This document shows positions 43,788-51,707 of a stretch of 64,000 nt of DNA, piece by piece. The translations under genes were made by a program, and so were the position numbers. Under the pieces are notes generated by a model, which searched no databases, had not been told where the DNA came from, and was given only the letters and a program-made list of their open reading frames with translations. How positions within the stretch are numbered: the first letter of the stretch is position 1; each line of letters starts with the position of its first letter. The DNA lies in the NCBI RefSeq assembly GCF_014697375.1, contig NZ_JACJRS010000001.1, forward strand, positions 124,001 through 188,000, read 5' to 3'. The stretch comes from Phormidium sp. FACHB-1136. GTDB taxonomy: Bacteria; Cyanobacteriota; Cyanobacteriia; Phormidesmidales; Phormidesmidaceae.

Positions 43788-46016
43788 ATGGCGAAAAACA
43801 ATTCTTTCTTTTCCAGCATCAAGAACGCGATCCACTCCGAAGACGCGGTCTACAACACCTCGAATAACGACTCCTTTGATCAAGTCCTGGAGCGGGCTAG
43901 GGTCAGCCGTCGCGGGTTCCTGAAGGGCGGTTCTTCCCTGGCGGCGGCTTCGGTGCTCGGTATGGGCTTGGCCCTGGGCACCGATAGCCTAAAAAAAGGG
44001 GGATCCCAGGCGGTTGCCTCGACGCGGAGTCTGAGCTTTTCCCCGGTAGCTAAAAATATCGCTGACACCCTGACCGTACCTCCCGGCTATACGGCACAGG
44101 TGCTGCTGGCCACGGGCGATCCCCTCAAGGCCAACGTCACTCCCTATAAAAACGACGGTACGGATAACGACTTTGACGTGCGGGCGGGCGACCACCACGA
44201 CGCCATGCACTACTTTGGCCTGAATCGGGCAGGCAACGGCTGGGACCCCAACGGCACCGACCGGGCGCTGCTGGCCATTAACCACGAAGTTTGCGAAGAC
44301 GTGGGTTTTGTCCACCCCAATGGCCCCACGGACTACGGCCCGGAGAACACCAATGCCCGCCCCACGGTGGAAATTGACAAGGAAGTAGCGGCCCACGGCG
44401 TCACCATCGTGGAAATTGTGAAGCAGGGCAACACCTACGAAATCAATCGCAACTCCCGCTTTAACACCCGCGTCACCGCTGCCACCCGCTGCCAAATCAC
44501 TGGCCCCGCCCGCCGCAGCGCCATGATGGTGACGGCCTTTTCCCCCAGTGGCGAACAAACTCGCGGCACCCTCAACAACTGCGCCAACGGCTACACCCCC
44601 TGGGGCACCTACCTCACCTGTGAGGAAAACTGGGCCGGATACTTCCACCGCCGCGAGGAGGACAGTGCCCGTACCGCCAATGAAGTGGCTTCCTTTAAGC
44701 GCTATGGCATTGGCAACGCCACCTCTGGTCGCTACAACTGGTCGCGCCCTGGGGCCAACGACCGCACGGATATGTACCGTCGCTGGGATACCAGCAAGAC
44801 CGGAGCCCGCCCTCAGCAGGACTTCCGCAACGTGGCCAATACCTTTGGCTGGGTGGTGGAAATCGACCCCTTCAACCCCAATGCCATGCCCCAAAAGCGT
44901 ACCGCCATCGGGCGGTTTGCCCACGAGGGCTGCTGGGCGGCTCCGGCGGTGGCAGGGCAATCCCTGACCTTCTACTCCGGCGACGATGCCCGCAACGAGT
45001 ACATCTTCAAGTTTGTCTCCGCCGCCAAGTGGGATCCCCGCGATGCCAACCGGGGTATGGCCGCTGGGGATAAGTACCTGAACGAAGGCACCCTCTACGC
45101 CGCCAAATTCAACGACGACGGCAGCGGCGAGTGGTTGCCCCTCACCCTCAGCAATCCGGCCATCGCCAACTACGCCGACTACGATTTTGCCGACGAAGCC
45201 GACGTGCTAATCAATGCCCGTATCGCCGCCGATGCCGCTGGGGCCACCAAGATGGATCGGCCTGAGTGGGGTGGTGTCAGTCCGGTGAATGGGGAAGTCT
45301 ACTTCACCCTCACCAACAACGTCTCCAGCAGCAGCGGGCGCGGTGTACGTACCGCCCTGGATGCCGCCAACCCCCGCTACTTCGCCGACGACAAAGACGG
45401 CAAGGTGAGTTCCGGCAACGTCAACGGCCACATCATCCGCTGGCGGGAAGCGGGCGACAACCACACCGCCACCCGTTTCACCTGGGATGTGTACCTATTC
45501 GGTGCCCGTTCCACGGCGGATGCCAACGTCAACCTGTCTGGCCTCACCGAAGAAAACGCCTTCTCCAGCCCCGATGGCCTGTGGTTTAGCGAAGCGGTGC
45601 CCGGTCTGCTGTGGCTGCAAACCGATGACGGCTACATGACCAACACCAGCAACTGCATGATGCTAGCAGCGCTGCCCGGTCGGGTGGGCGATGGTGGCCC
45701 CAAGACGGTGCTGAACAAGTCGGTGCCCATCAACAACAACGCCGACCAAGCGGTGCAAACCTACGTGGGCCAAGAGGCTAGTCCCACGGTGCTGCGGCGC
45801 TTCCTCGTGGGGCCACGGGATTGCGAAATCACCGGAATCACCGAAAGCCCCGACGGCAAGGCTATTTTCGTCAACATCCAGCATCCCGGCGAAAATAGCA
45901 CCTCCGCCTACGACCCCACCCAGTTCACGAGCCACTGGCCCGATGGTGGCAATGCCCGCCCCCGTTCGGCCACGGTGATCATCACCCGCAACGACGGCGG
46001 CACCATTGCGGTGTAG
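43788..46016 (+). CDS. phoX: PhoX-family alkaline phosphatase (DUF839), Tat-exported
   Basis: A 742-residue protein of the PhoX/DUF839 family. The N-terminus has a twin-arginine signal SRRGFLKGG at 40-48 with a hydrophobic stretch after it, as expected for a folded metalloprotein. Family blocks include LLAINHEVCEDVGF, GTLNNCANGYTPWGTYLTCEENW and DGLWFS. PhoX hydrolyses phosphate esters outside the cytoplasm under P limitation, using Fe and Ca. A Pho-box-like array precedes it and a perfect hairpin follows. Length fits the cyanobacterial members. Confidence 0.92.
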   Translation: MAKNNSFFSSIKNAIHSEDAVYNTSNNDSFDQVLERARVSRRGFLKGGSSLAAASVLGMGLALGTDSLKKGGSQAVASTRSLSFSPVAKNIADTLTVPPGYTAQVLLATGDPLKANVTPYKNDGTDNDFDVRAGDHHDAMHYFGLNRAGNGWDPNGTDRALLAINHEVCEDVGFVHPNGPTDYGPENTNARPTVEIDKEVAAHGVTIVEIVKQGNTYEINRNSRFNTRVTAATRCQITGPARRSAMMVTAFSPSGEQTRGTLNNCANGYTPWGTYLTCEENWAGYFHRREEDSARTANEVASFKRYGIGNATSGRYNWSRPGANDRTDMYRRWDTSKTGARPQQDFRNVANTFGWVVEIDPFNPNAMPQKRTAIGRFAHEGCWAAPAVAGQSLTFYSGDDARNEYIFKFVSAAKWDPRDANRGMAAGDKYLNEGTLYAAKFNDDGSGEWLPLTLSNPAIANYADYDFADEADVLINARIAADAAGATKMDRPEWGGVSPVNGEVYFTLTNNVSSSSGRGVRTALDAANPRYFADDKDGKVSSGNVNGHIIRWREAGDNHTATRFTWDVYLFGARSTADANVNLSGLTEENAFSSPDGLWFSEAVPGLLWLQTDDGYMTNTSNCMMLAALPGRVGDGGPKTVLNKSVPINNNADQAVQTYVGQEASPTVLRRFLVGPRDCEITGITESPDGKAIFVNIQHPGENSTSAYDPTQFTSHWPDGGNARPRSATVIITRNDGGTIAV

Positions 46017-46064
46017 GGTCATCCGATCAACGCAATTTCTGGGTTATCAGAATCTAGATAGATC

Positions 46065-46097
46065 AGAACCCAGGGTTCTTTGAGAACCCTGGGTTCT
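46065..46097 (+). terminator. Perfect hairpin downstream of phoX
   Basis: AGAACCCAGGGTTCT and AGAACCCTGGGTTCT form a perfect 15-bp stem with a TTG loop, 48 bases after the phoX stop. The following sequence is TG-rich rather than a clean T run. Confidence 0.6.
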
Positions 46098-46156
46098 TGT
46101 GATATTGGTTCCTCATCAGAATGAGACAAGCTATAAACTGAAAGCCTAACTTTAGT

Positions 46157-47638
46157 AGAATGGCACTGACATAAGAGGGCAAAAAAGGCTTCAAGCGCTT
46201 GATCTGTAAGAATCAAAGCGTCGAAGCCCATAACTATGCCTCTATGATGCCGAATCGTGCGGAAGTCCTCAAGGAGAAATACCAGAACAGTACCGGTTTA
46301 GCGTTTGCCAAGATTCTACCGGAAGCTGAGATCCAGTCTGTGCTGGACGAGCAAGGAATCGCCTATCGCCAAGTGCTCTACACCCCGATGGTGGTGCTGT
46401 GGAGTTGGATCTCTCAAGTGCTCGACGTTGATGGCAGTCTCAGCCATGCCGTCAAGGGAGTAGTGACCTGGATGAGTCTGGCGGGATTGGATCCGCCGTC
46501 AGCGGATACCGGGGGCTATAGTAAAGCGCGTAAGCGCCTGAGTGAGTCAATTTTTCCGCCCCTATTACAGCGAGTGGCGAGGGCGTTGCAGCGGCAGGTG
46601 ACGCCCGCTCAACAGTGGTGTGGTCGTCCGGTGAAGGCCTTTGACGCGACGACGGTCTTGATGAGTGATACCGAGGCTAATCAAGCGGCGTATCCCCAAC
46701 ACAGCCATCAGAAACCCGGTTGTGGCTTTCCTATTCTCAAGCTACAAGTGTGGTTTCGCGTGATGACTGGAGCAGTCTTGGAGGTTGCCATGGCTCCCTT
46801 TCGGGTGAGTGAATGGCGTTTAGCCCGCCAACTTTATCAGAAGCTGCGCCCGGAGGATGTGGTGGTGGCCGACTCGGCCTATGGCACCTATGTGGATCTG
46901 GCCTGGGTCGCCCTGAGGGGAGCCGATGCCGTCTTTCGCAAGCATCATCAGCGCCGTTGTGATTTCAGGCGGGGCAAGAAATTAGGGATTGGCGACCACA
47001 TCGTCCGCTGGCACCGCCCCAAGCAATGCCCCAAACCGCTCTCGCCTGAGGAGTTTGAGGCCCTGGCTGACTCGATTGAGGTGCGCGAAGTCTATATCTC
47101 TATTCAAGTGCCTGGGTTTCGTCCCACCAACTTTGTGGTGGTGACCACCCTGAAAGACCCCAAGCGCTATCGCAAAGCCAAATTGGCCGAACTCTATCGG
47201 CTCCGTTGGCAGGCCACCGAAGTCAATCTCAGACATCTCAAAACCACCTTAGCCATGGAGATGATTGCCGCCAAAACGCCCGCTATGGTGACCAAAAGTA
47301 TTTGGGTTCATCTGTTGACCTACAATCTGCTACGGACGCTCATGTGGGATGCGGTGGCCAACTCCGAGGTCGCGGCTTTACGGGTCTCCCTACAGGGCGC
47401 TCGGCAACAATGCAATCCCTTTCGACCCGAGTTTCTCCATCTGGCTCCATCCCAACAACAGCGAGGCTATCAGGCTTTGTTAAGCGCTGTGCGACAGCTG
47501 ATTGTTCCGTTTCGCCCGAACCGTTCAGAACCCCGAGTCGTGAAACGTCGTCCCAAACCGTTCCCGAGAATGCAAGAACCTCGCTCAGTCCTGAAAGCTA
47601 AGCTGGCCGCTTGATAGGGCTTACGTCAGTGCCATTCT
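46157..47638 (+). mobile_element. Complete IS4-family insertion sequence
   Basis: Terminal inverted repeats AGAATGGCACTGACATAAG (left) and AGAATGGCACTGACGTAAG (right, complement) enclose one transposase gene. The 8-bp target duplication ACTTTAGT lies at 46149-46156 and 47639-47646. Length is 1,482 bp. The intact duplication and gene suggest a recent insertion. Confidence 0.93.
46244..47614 (+). CDS. IS4-family transposase
   Basis: A 456-residue transposase from the ATG pair at 46244. The DDE residues lie in FDATTVLMSDT, VVADSAYGTY and the YRLRWQATEVNLRHLK block, which is the YREK region of IS4-type enzymes. The frame is open and full length. It lies inside the element with clean inverted repeats. 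An earlier TTG start at 46199 is unlikely. Confidence 0.92.
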   Translation: MMPNRAEVLKEKYQNSTGLAFAKILPEAEIQSVLDEQGIAYRQVLYTPMVVLWSWISQVLDVDGSLSHAVKGVVTWMSLAGLDPPSADTGGYSKARKRLSESIFPPLLQRVARALQRQVTPAQQWCGRPVKAFDATTVLMSDTEANQAAYPQHSHQKPGCGFPILKLQVWFRVMTGAVLEVAMAPFRVSEWRLARQLYQKLRPEDVVVADSAYGTYVDLAWVALRGADAVFRKHHQRRCDFRRGKKLGIGDHIVRWHRPKQCPKPLSPEEFEALADSIEVREVYISIQVPGFRPTNFVVVTTLKDPKRYRKAKLAELYRLRWQATEVNLRHLKTTLAMEMIAAKTPAMVTKSIWVHLLTYNLLRTLMWDAVANSEVAALRVSLQGARQQCNPFRPEFLHLAPSQQQRGYQALLSAVRQLIVPFRPNRSEPRVVKRRPKPFPRMQEPRSVLKAKLAA

Positions 47639-47689
47639 ACTTTAGTAGGTTTTCCAGGTTCTCAAGCTTAAGCTGCAATCGGGCTGTTC

Positions 47690-48022
47690 CTAGCTTCGGT
47701 TCTTACGAGGAATTGTAAAGACTGCTCCCTCTAATTGTTGTGTTAGCCTCACCTGGCAACCGAGGCGAGATGTTTTAGATAGTCCATAAGCTAAGTCAAG
47801 CATATCATTTTCGTCATCCGAGATTCCTCCTGTCATAGGGAAGTGAGGTTCATCTACAATGACATGACAAGTTGTACAAGCAATTGCGCCTTCACAAGCA
47901 AATTCCAAATTAGCAAGTTCAGGATATTTAAATTTTAAATTTAGGAGTGTCTCACCCTCTTCTCCGCTAAGTGAAACCGTTGATCCATCAGATAGTACAA
48001 ACTCAATGTTCACGGTGCTCAT
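47690..48022 (-). CDS. Adrenodoxin-type [2Fe-2S] ferredoxin
   Basis: A 110-residue ferredoxin from the ATG at 48022, preceded by AAGGAGACAAGAA. The cluster block is ACEGAIACTTCHVIVDE, with the last cysteine in RLGCQVRL. EENDMLDLAYGL-type wording (DDENDMLDLAYGL) is typical of ISC-Fdx/adrenodoxin rather than plant-type PetF. Such ferredoxins serve Fe-S assembly or P450-like oxygenases; no such partner is in the window. The longer frame to 48112 reads through a repeat element. The gene seems originally coupled to the EF-P-like gene upstream. Confidence 0.85.
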   Translation of the reverse strand: MSTVNIEFVLSDGSTVSLSGEEGETLLNLKFKYPELANLEFACEGAIACTTCHVIVDEPHFPMTGGISDDENDMLDLAYGLSKTSRLGCQVRLTQQLEGAVFTIPRKNRS

Positions 48023-48063
48023 TTCTTGTCTCCTTGCCTGGGCAAATTTTGTTAGCGGGATGT

Positions 48064-48279
48064 GGTAGTGCATTAATCTACGGGCCAGAGAAAAATCAAC
48101 CAGAAACAGCAATCTACTGCCGTAAGGTCTTCAGGGTCGCCTGATTATTCTCTAGGGCACCTCGATTAATTGCCTTATTGCGAGTTTCTGGAGCCTGAAA
48201 CCGTTAGCCTCTCGTAGGCGTTCTCAATAAAATCCGTATTTTCCGAGGTGCCCTCTAGCCTGTACGAAATAGGACTACC
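48064..48279 (-). repeat. 113-bp GGTAGT/ACTACC element, copy 2, split by a nested MITE
   Basis: On the minus strand it starts GGTAGTCCTATTTCG and ends GCACTACC. After removing the MITE (48155-48253) and one TCTA copy it is exactly 113 bp and aligns with 9997-10109. The TAG of its GGTAGT end serves as stop codon of the EF-P-like frame. A direct repeat CCTGGGCAA lies at 48037-48045 and 48278-48286. Confidence 0.75.
48155..48253. mobile_element. 99-bp MITE-like element, copy B (nested)
   Basis: It has terminal inverted repeats GGGCACCTCGA/TCCGAGGTGCCC and is flanked on both sides by TCTA. It is more diverged in its interior than copies A and C. It sits inside the 113-bp element copy 2, so it inserted later than that element. 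Confidence 0.9.
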
Positions 48280-48758
48280 TGGGCAATAAAATTTTGTAAA
48301 TCTCATTATCTAACATCAGCACCCTAAACTTTTCAACTTGTGGAATCAATGCAAGAATTTCTTTTACAACTTTTTCAACTGGAAAAGCTTGACCATCCGT
48401 TGTAAAAAGTGAATCTCCGTCATCATACACATAGTCAAATTCTTCTTCTGTAACATCAAAGGTTGTAAATTCAAAATCAGCATTTACAGATAGATTTTTT
48501 TGTGAATTGGTATTTATATTTTCTAAAACCAACTTCACGGTTGAGCCACCACTACCTTGTGGGCACCTCGATTAATTGCCTTATTGCGAATCTGAAGAGC
48601 CTGGAACCATTGGAGTCTCGTGCCCATTCTCAATAAGATTTGTATTTTTCGAGGTGCCCTTGTATAACAAAATCCTTTTCTTTTACTTCATAGATATCGC
48701 CGTCACACTCAACAATATTCCTAATACTTAATTCATTTGCCACAAGTTTTTTTGTCAT
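48275..48758 (-). pseudogene. EF-P-like two-domain protein gene interrupted by MITE copy C
   Basis: The 5' part (48660-48758) reads MTKKLVANELSIRNIVECDG then DIYEVKEKDFVIQ. The 3' part (48275-48559) continues GSGGSTVKLVLENINTN and ends IYKILLPR. Removing the MITE and one TTGT copy joins them in frame to 126 residues. The pattern follows EF-P: a KOW-like domain I, a domain II with YVYDDGDSLF (EF-P: YxYxDGDxxxF) and FRVLMLDNEIYKILLP (EF-P: VxVLFYNGEPIxVELP). Domain III is absent, and the lysine normally modified at the loop tip is serine. AAGG precedes the ATG. The gene is AT-rich. Family assignment is from visible pattern only. Confidence 0.65.
48561..48659. mobile_element. 99-bp MITE-like element, copy C (inside the EF-P-like gene)
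   Basis: It has terminal inverted repeats GGGCACCTCGA and CGAGGTGCCC and is flanked on both sides by TTGT. It is nearly identical to copy A 12.6 kb away. As inserted it ends the EF-P-like frame after nine residues read from the element. Confidence 0.92.
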
Positions 48759-48877
48759 AACCTTATTCCCCAATAAATATTATTTATTTTAGCTCTAGCC
48801 CTCGTTGCCTGTCAATCCGCTGCACTGGGGTGTTAGCTGAGAAACGCACCGATCATACGCAACCTCACCTCACGACG

Positions 48878-48910
48878 AGATCCCTGGGTTTTTAAAGGAT
48901 CCAGGGATCT
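48878..48910. other. Inverted repeat AGATCCCTGG/CCAGGGATCT
   Basis: A 10-bp perfect stem with a 13-base loop lies between the EF-P-like gene and the divergent FAD oxidoreductase gene. It is upstream of both, so it is more likely a leader structure or repeat than a terminator. Confidence 0.4.
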
Positions 48911-49011
48911 TGCTGTTCAATCTCGCGTTTCTCCATCCCTCTGACCGAGCGGTAGCCTTCTCGCCCCCAGCTACCTACACTAAAAGGACTGCTTTTAACC
49001 AATCCGCGTCT

Positions 49012-50376
49012 ATGACCATTGCTAGCGCCCCTTCGCCCATCAACTGGGACACCTTCGCACGCTCCTTGGGCAACATTGAGGTGGTGCGGGATCCCAGCCA
49101 GCTTGAGAAATTATCGAAGGACTACTACCACTTCAGTCCGGTGCTCCAGGGGCAGTTGGCGGGCTATGTTGCCGATCTGGTGGTGCGGCCCAAAACGGAA
49201 GCCGAGGTGATCCAGGTGGCCCAGCGCTGCGTGGTGGATCGGGTGCCGCTGACGGTGCGGGGGGCAGGTACGGGTAACTATGGCCAGTGCATTCCCCTGG
49301 CGGCTGGGGTGGTGTTGGACATGAGCGCCATGAACCAGGTGAAGTGGGTGAAGCCGGGGATGGCCTGTGTGGAGCCGGGGGCCAAGTTGGCGGCGATTGA
49401 TCGGGCGGCACGGGAAACAGGTTGGGAACTGCGGATGGCCCCTTCTACCTACCGAACGGCCACCATGGGCGGATTTATTGCGGGCGGCAGCGGCGGCATG
49501 GGGTCGATTACCTACGGCCAACTGCGAGATCGGGGCAACCTCAATGCCGTGCGGGTGGTGACGATGGAGGACAGTCCCCGCGTGATTGAGCTGCGGGGCG
49601 ATGCGGTGCAGCAGGTGAACCACGCCTACGGCACCAATGGCATCATCACCGAGTTGGAAATTCCCCTGGGGCCAGCCTACCCCTGGGCCGAGGCCATTGT
49701 GGTGTTTGACGATTTTATGACAGCAGCTCGGTTTAGCCAGGTTTTAGGGGAATCGGACGGGCTGATCAAAAAGCTCATCACCGTGTTTGCTTGGCCTGTA
49801 CCCAGCTACTTTGGGGCGCTTCAGGCCCATCTACCGGAGGGCAAGGCGGCGGCCTTTGTGATGATTGCGGAACCGTCTCTGGAACTTTTTGGAGAACTGG
49901 TGAAAGAATTGGACGGCACCATAACTTGCCAAAAATCTGCCCAGGAAGCGAGGAAAGGTACCCTACTGGTGGAATTTACCTGGAACCACACCACCCTCCA
50001 TGCCCGCAGTGTTGACCCCACATTGACCTACCTGCAAACGATCTTTCCCTACGACGCCGAGCTAAAAGGCGTCGAACATTTCTATCACCACTTTGGCGAT
50101 GAGGTGTTGATGCATTTGGAATTTCTGCGCATCGGGGGGCGGGTTTGTCCGGCGGCATTGCAACTTGTCCGCTACACCACCGAAAATCGCCTCAACGAAA
50201 TCATCCGCTACCACGAAGACCATGGAGCCTTCATCGCCAACCCCCACACCTACCTACTCGAAGATGGCGGCATGAAACAGGTGGATCAGGCCCAGGTGAA
50301 CTTCAAGGCCCAGGTAGATCCCTACGGTCTGCTGAACCCCGGCAAAATGCGCGGCTGGCTAGAACGACAGCCATGA
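49012..50376 (+). CDS. FAD-binding oxidase (GlcD/VAO family)
   Basis: A 454-residue flavoprotein from the ATG at 49012; the frame extends upstream without family residues. The FAD-binding PCMH domain has DLVVRPKTEAEVIQVAQRC, LTVRGAGTGNYGQC, MGGFIAGGSGGMGS and YGTNGIITELEI. The C-terminal half is the substrate domain ending DPYGLLNPGKMRGW. It resembles glycolate/lactate oxidase-type GlcD proteins found across cyanobacteria, but the substrate is not known. Confidence 0.85.
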   Translation: MTIASAPSPINWDTFARSLGNIEVVRDPSQLEKLSKDYYHFSPVLQGQLAGYVADLVVRPKTEAEVIQVAQRCVVDRVPLTVRGAGTGNYGQCIPLAAGVVLDMSAMNQVKWVKPGMACVEPGAKLAAIDRAARETGWELRMAPSTYRTATMGGFIAGGSGGMGSITYGQLRDRGNLNAVRVVTMEDSPRVIELRGDAVQQVNHAYGTNGIITELEIPLGPAYPWAEAIVVFDDFMTAARFSQVLGESDGLIKKLITVFAWPVPSYFGALQAHLPEGKAAAFVMIAEPSLELFGELVKELDGTITCQKSAQEARKGTLLVEFTWNHTTLHARSVDPTLTYLQTIFPYDAELKGVEHFYHHFGDEVLMHLEFLRIGGRVCPAALQLVRYTTENRLNEIIRYHEDHGAFIANPHTYLLEDGGMKQVDQAQVNFKAQVDPYGLLNPGKMRGWLERQP

Positions 50377-50469
50377 CAGCGATGACGCTATGCTTTCATA
50401 GCTATTGCTATGAATTTACTCCTGCAAATTGGTAACGTAATACCAATACAAAATGAAGCTGAGCACAAT

Positions 50470-51036
50470 TCAGGCTGCTTTCTGGAATTTCGCTTGGAGT
50501 AGGGCATCGAGAATGAAGTCATACCCCGTGATGGACTGCACTTGCTCCGGGGTTAGACGGGCGAGTTCCTCCTCCACCCGCTGTTGAAGCGCGTTGAGGG
50601 AGGGGAAGTTCTCGCCTTTCCAGGTGGCTTTGAGGTGCGGCCAGAAGCGTTCTATGGGGTTGAGTTCGGGACAATGGGGTGGTTGGAAGAGGGGAATGAT
50701 GTTTTCGGGCCACTGGATGGCCTTGGCTCGATGGGCCGGGGCCCGGTCGAGTTGCATCACCACCACCGAGTCGCCTAGGGCACGGGAGAGGTCATCGAGG
50801 AATTGTTGGAAATGGGTCTGATTCAGATGGGGGTGGGTTTGGCTCCAGTGCCATCCACTCACCGGGTCAACCACCCCATAGAGCCAGAAGGCTTCCCGAG
50901 GCCAATCCACCTTGGCGATGGGTTTGACACCCTTGGCGGTGATCCCTCGCCCCGTCTCGGTTTTGCACCCAATCCGGCTTTCGTCCTGCACCAGATACCG
51001 AATCGTGGGCAGGTTCAGCATCGATTGCAGGGCCAT
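50470..51036 (-). CDS. IS630 transposase, DDE half (OrfB)
   Basis: A 188-residue catalytic half. DDE residues lie in LVQDESRIG, VVMQLDRAPAHRAK and ELNPIERFW. Its ATG overlaps the TGA of the upstream frame (TGATG). Full-length enzyme would come from a -1 frameshift on an A8 run just before (about 51053-51060). Reinitiation at the overlap is the alternative. Confidence 0.9.
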   Translation of the reverse strand: MALQSMLNLPTIRYLVQDESRIGCKTETGRGITAKGVKPIAKVDWPREAFWLYGVVDPVSGWHWSQTHPHLNQTHFQQFLDDLSRALGDSVVVMQLDRAPAHRAKAIQWPENIIPLFQPPHCPELNPIERFWPHLKATWKGENFPSLNALQQRVEEELARLTPEQVQSITGYDFILDALLQAKFQKAA

Positions 51037-51560
51037 CAGGGCGAGACTGAGTTTTTTTTAAACGTCGCTATCGCCTCTGGAGACGGCTTTACGCTCTGGG
51101 GACGGGGCACTTTGAGTTTGGCTTGCAGTTTGTTGCGCACAAACTGTCGTACCGTCTCATACTGCACCGTCAGACCACACTCCTGCTCCAGCCACACCAC
51201 AATTGCCCCATAACGGCGAAAGCCCTCCTCCGACGCCAGACGTTGGTTCAGTTTCTCCAGCACCTCCCCCCGAATCTGGGGCTCCGCTCCGGGTGCTTTC
51301 TTTTCCTCCAGCAGTGCGGCTAAGCCCCCTTGACGATACAACAACAGCCAGCGGCTAATCGTCGCAGGGCTGCGCCCCAACCGCTCACCAATCTCCTGCC
51401 GATACCGGATTTGCTTCGTCTTGATCCACCACAGCATCTGCAACCGCTCTTTGCGAAATCCCGTTTTCGCCTGCTTCAGGCTTTTCTCCAGAAAGGTTTC
51501 GCTTTCACCAACCTCAATCACGAAGGGACGGGCCATCCTTTCTACCCTCTCGAACGTCAT
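51036..51560 (-). CDS. IS630 transposase, HTH half (OrfA)
   Basis: A 174-residue DNA-binding half. A homeodomain-like HTH contains RYRQEIGERLGRSPATISRW and a second helical segment GLAALLEEKKAPGAEP. It ends after an AAAAAAAAC run with IATFKKNSVSP. It overlaps the DDE half by one base, consistent with frameshift expression. Confidence 0.88.
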   Translation of the reverse strand: MTFERVERMARPFVIEVGESETFLEKSLKQAKTGFRKERLQMLWWIKTKQIRYRQEIGERLGRSPATISRWLLLYRQGGLAALLEEKKAPGAEPQIRGEVLEKLNQRLASEEGFRRYGAIVVWLEQECGLTVQYETVRQFVRNKLQAKLKVPRPQSVKPSPEAIATFKKNSVSP

Positions 51561-51597
51561 CCCCTATTATGCTCAACTTCATGTCGGATTGGTATTA

Positions 51598-51690
51598 CGG
51601 GAGTAGATCACTGTTTCGGGCTAATTTTTCTCTGACCTGTAGATTAATGCGCTATCATTTTTCTCTGCCCCGTAGACTAATGCACTACCG
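51598..51690 (+). repeat. Partial GGTAGT-family repeat, copy 3, with internal duplication
   Basis: Two successive units of TTTTTCTCTGxCCxGTAGAxTAATGC (about 51626 and 51659) are seen. The second ends GCACTACC, the same end as copy 2. It lies between the right end of the IS630 element and an IS1 transposase remnant, so the repeat may be an IS1 terminus. Confidence 0.6.
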
Positions 51691-51707
51691 GGAGTCTCTC
51701 CCAGGGG

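Larger units (their letters stand above)
50438..51597 (-). mobile_element. Complete IS630-family insertion sequence
   Basis: It is bounded by TA dinucleotides at 50438-50439 and 51596-51597, the standard IS630 target duplication. Inverted repeats are ATACCAATACAAAATGAAGC (left) and ATACCAATCCGACATGAAGT (right, complement). It contains two overlapping frames that together make one transposase. A deleted copy lies at 32870-33304. Confidence 0.92.

Noticed and set aside
46019-46231. 70-codon minus-strand frame next to the IS4 element
   Set aside because: It crosses the phoX hairpin and the IS end and has no family resemblance.
48022-48112. Longer N-terminus for the adrenodoxin-type ferredoxin
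   Set aside because: The extra residues are translated from the 113-bp repeat. The ATG at 48022 has a good AAGGAG site and starts the family sequence.
48064-48279. 9-bp CCTGGGCAA repeat taken as a simple target duplication of the 113-bp element
   Set aside because: The repeat does not abut the element on one side (about 18 extra bases at the ferredoxin end), so it is used only as support for the operon reconstruction, not as a proven duplication.
35863-48659. Spaced repeats considered as a CRISPR array
   Set aside because: The three 99-bp copies are kilobases apart with 4-bp target duplications, and no short direct-repeat/spacer array or cas gene was seen.
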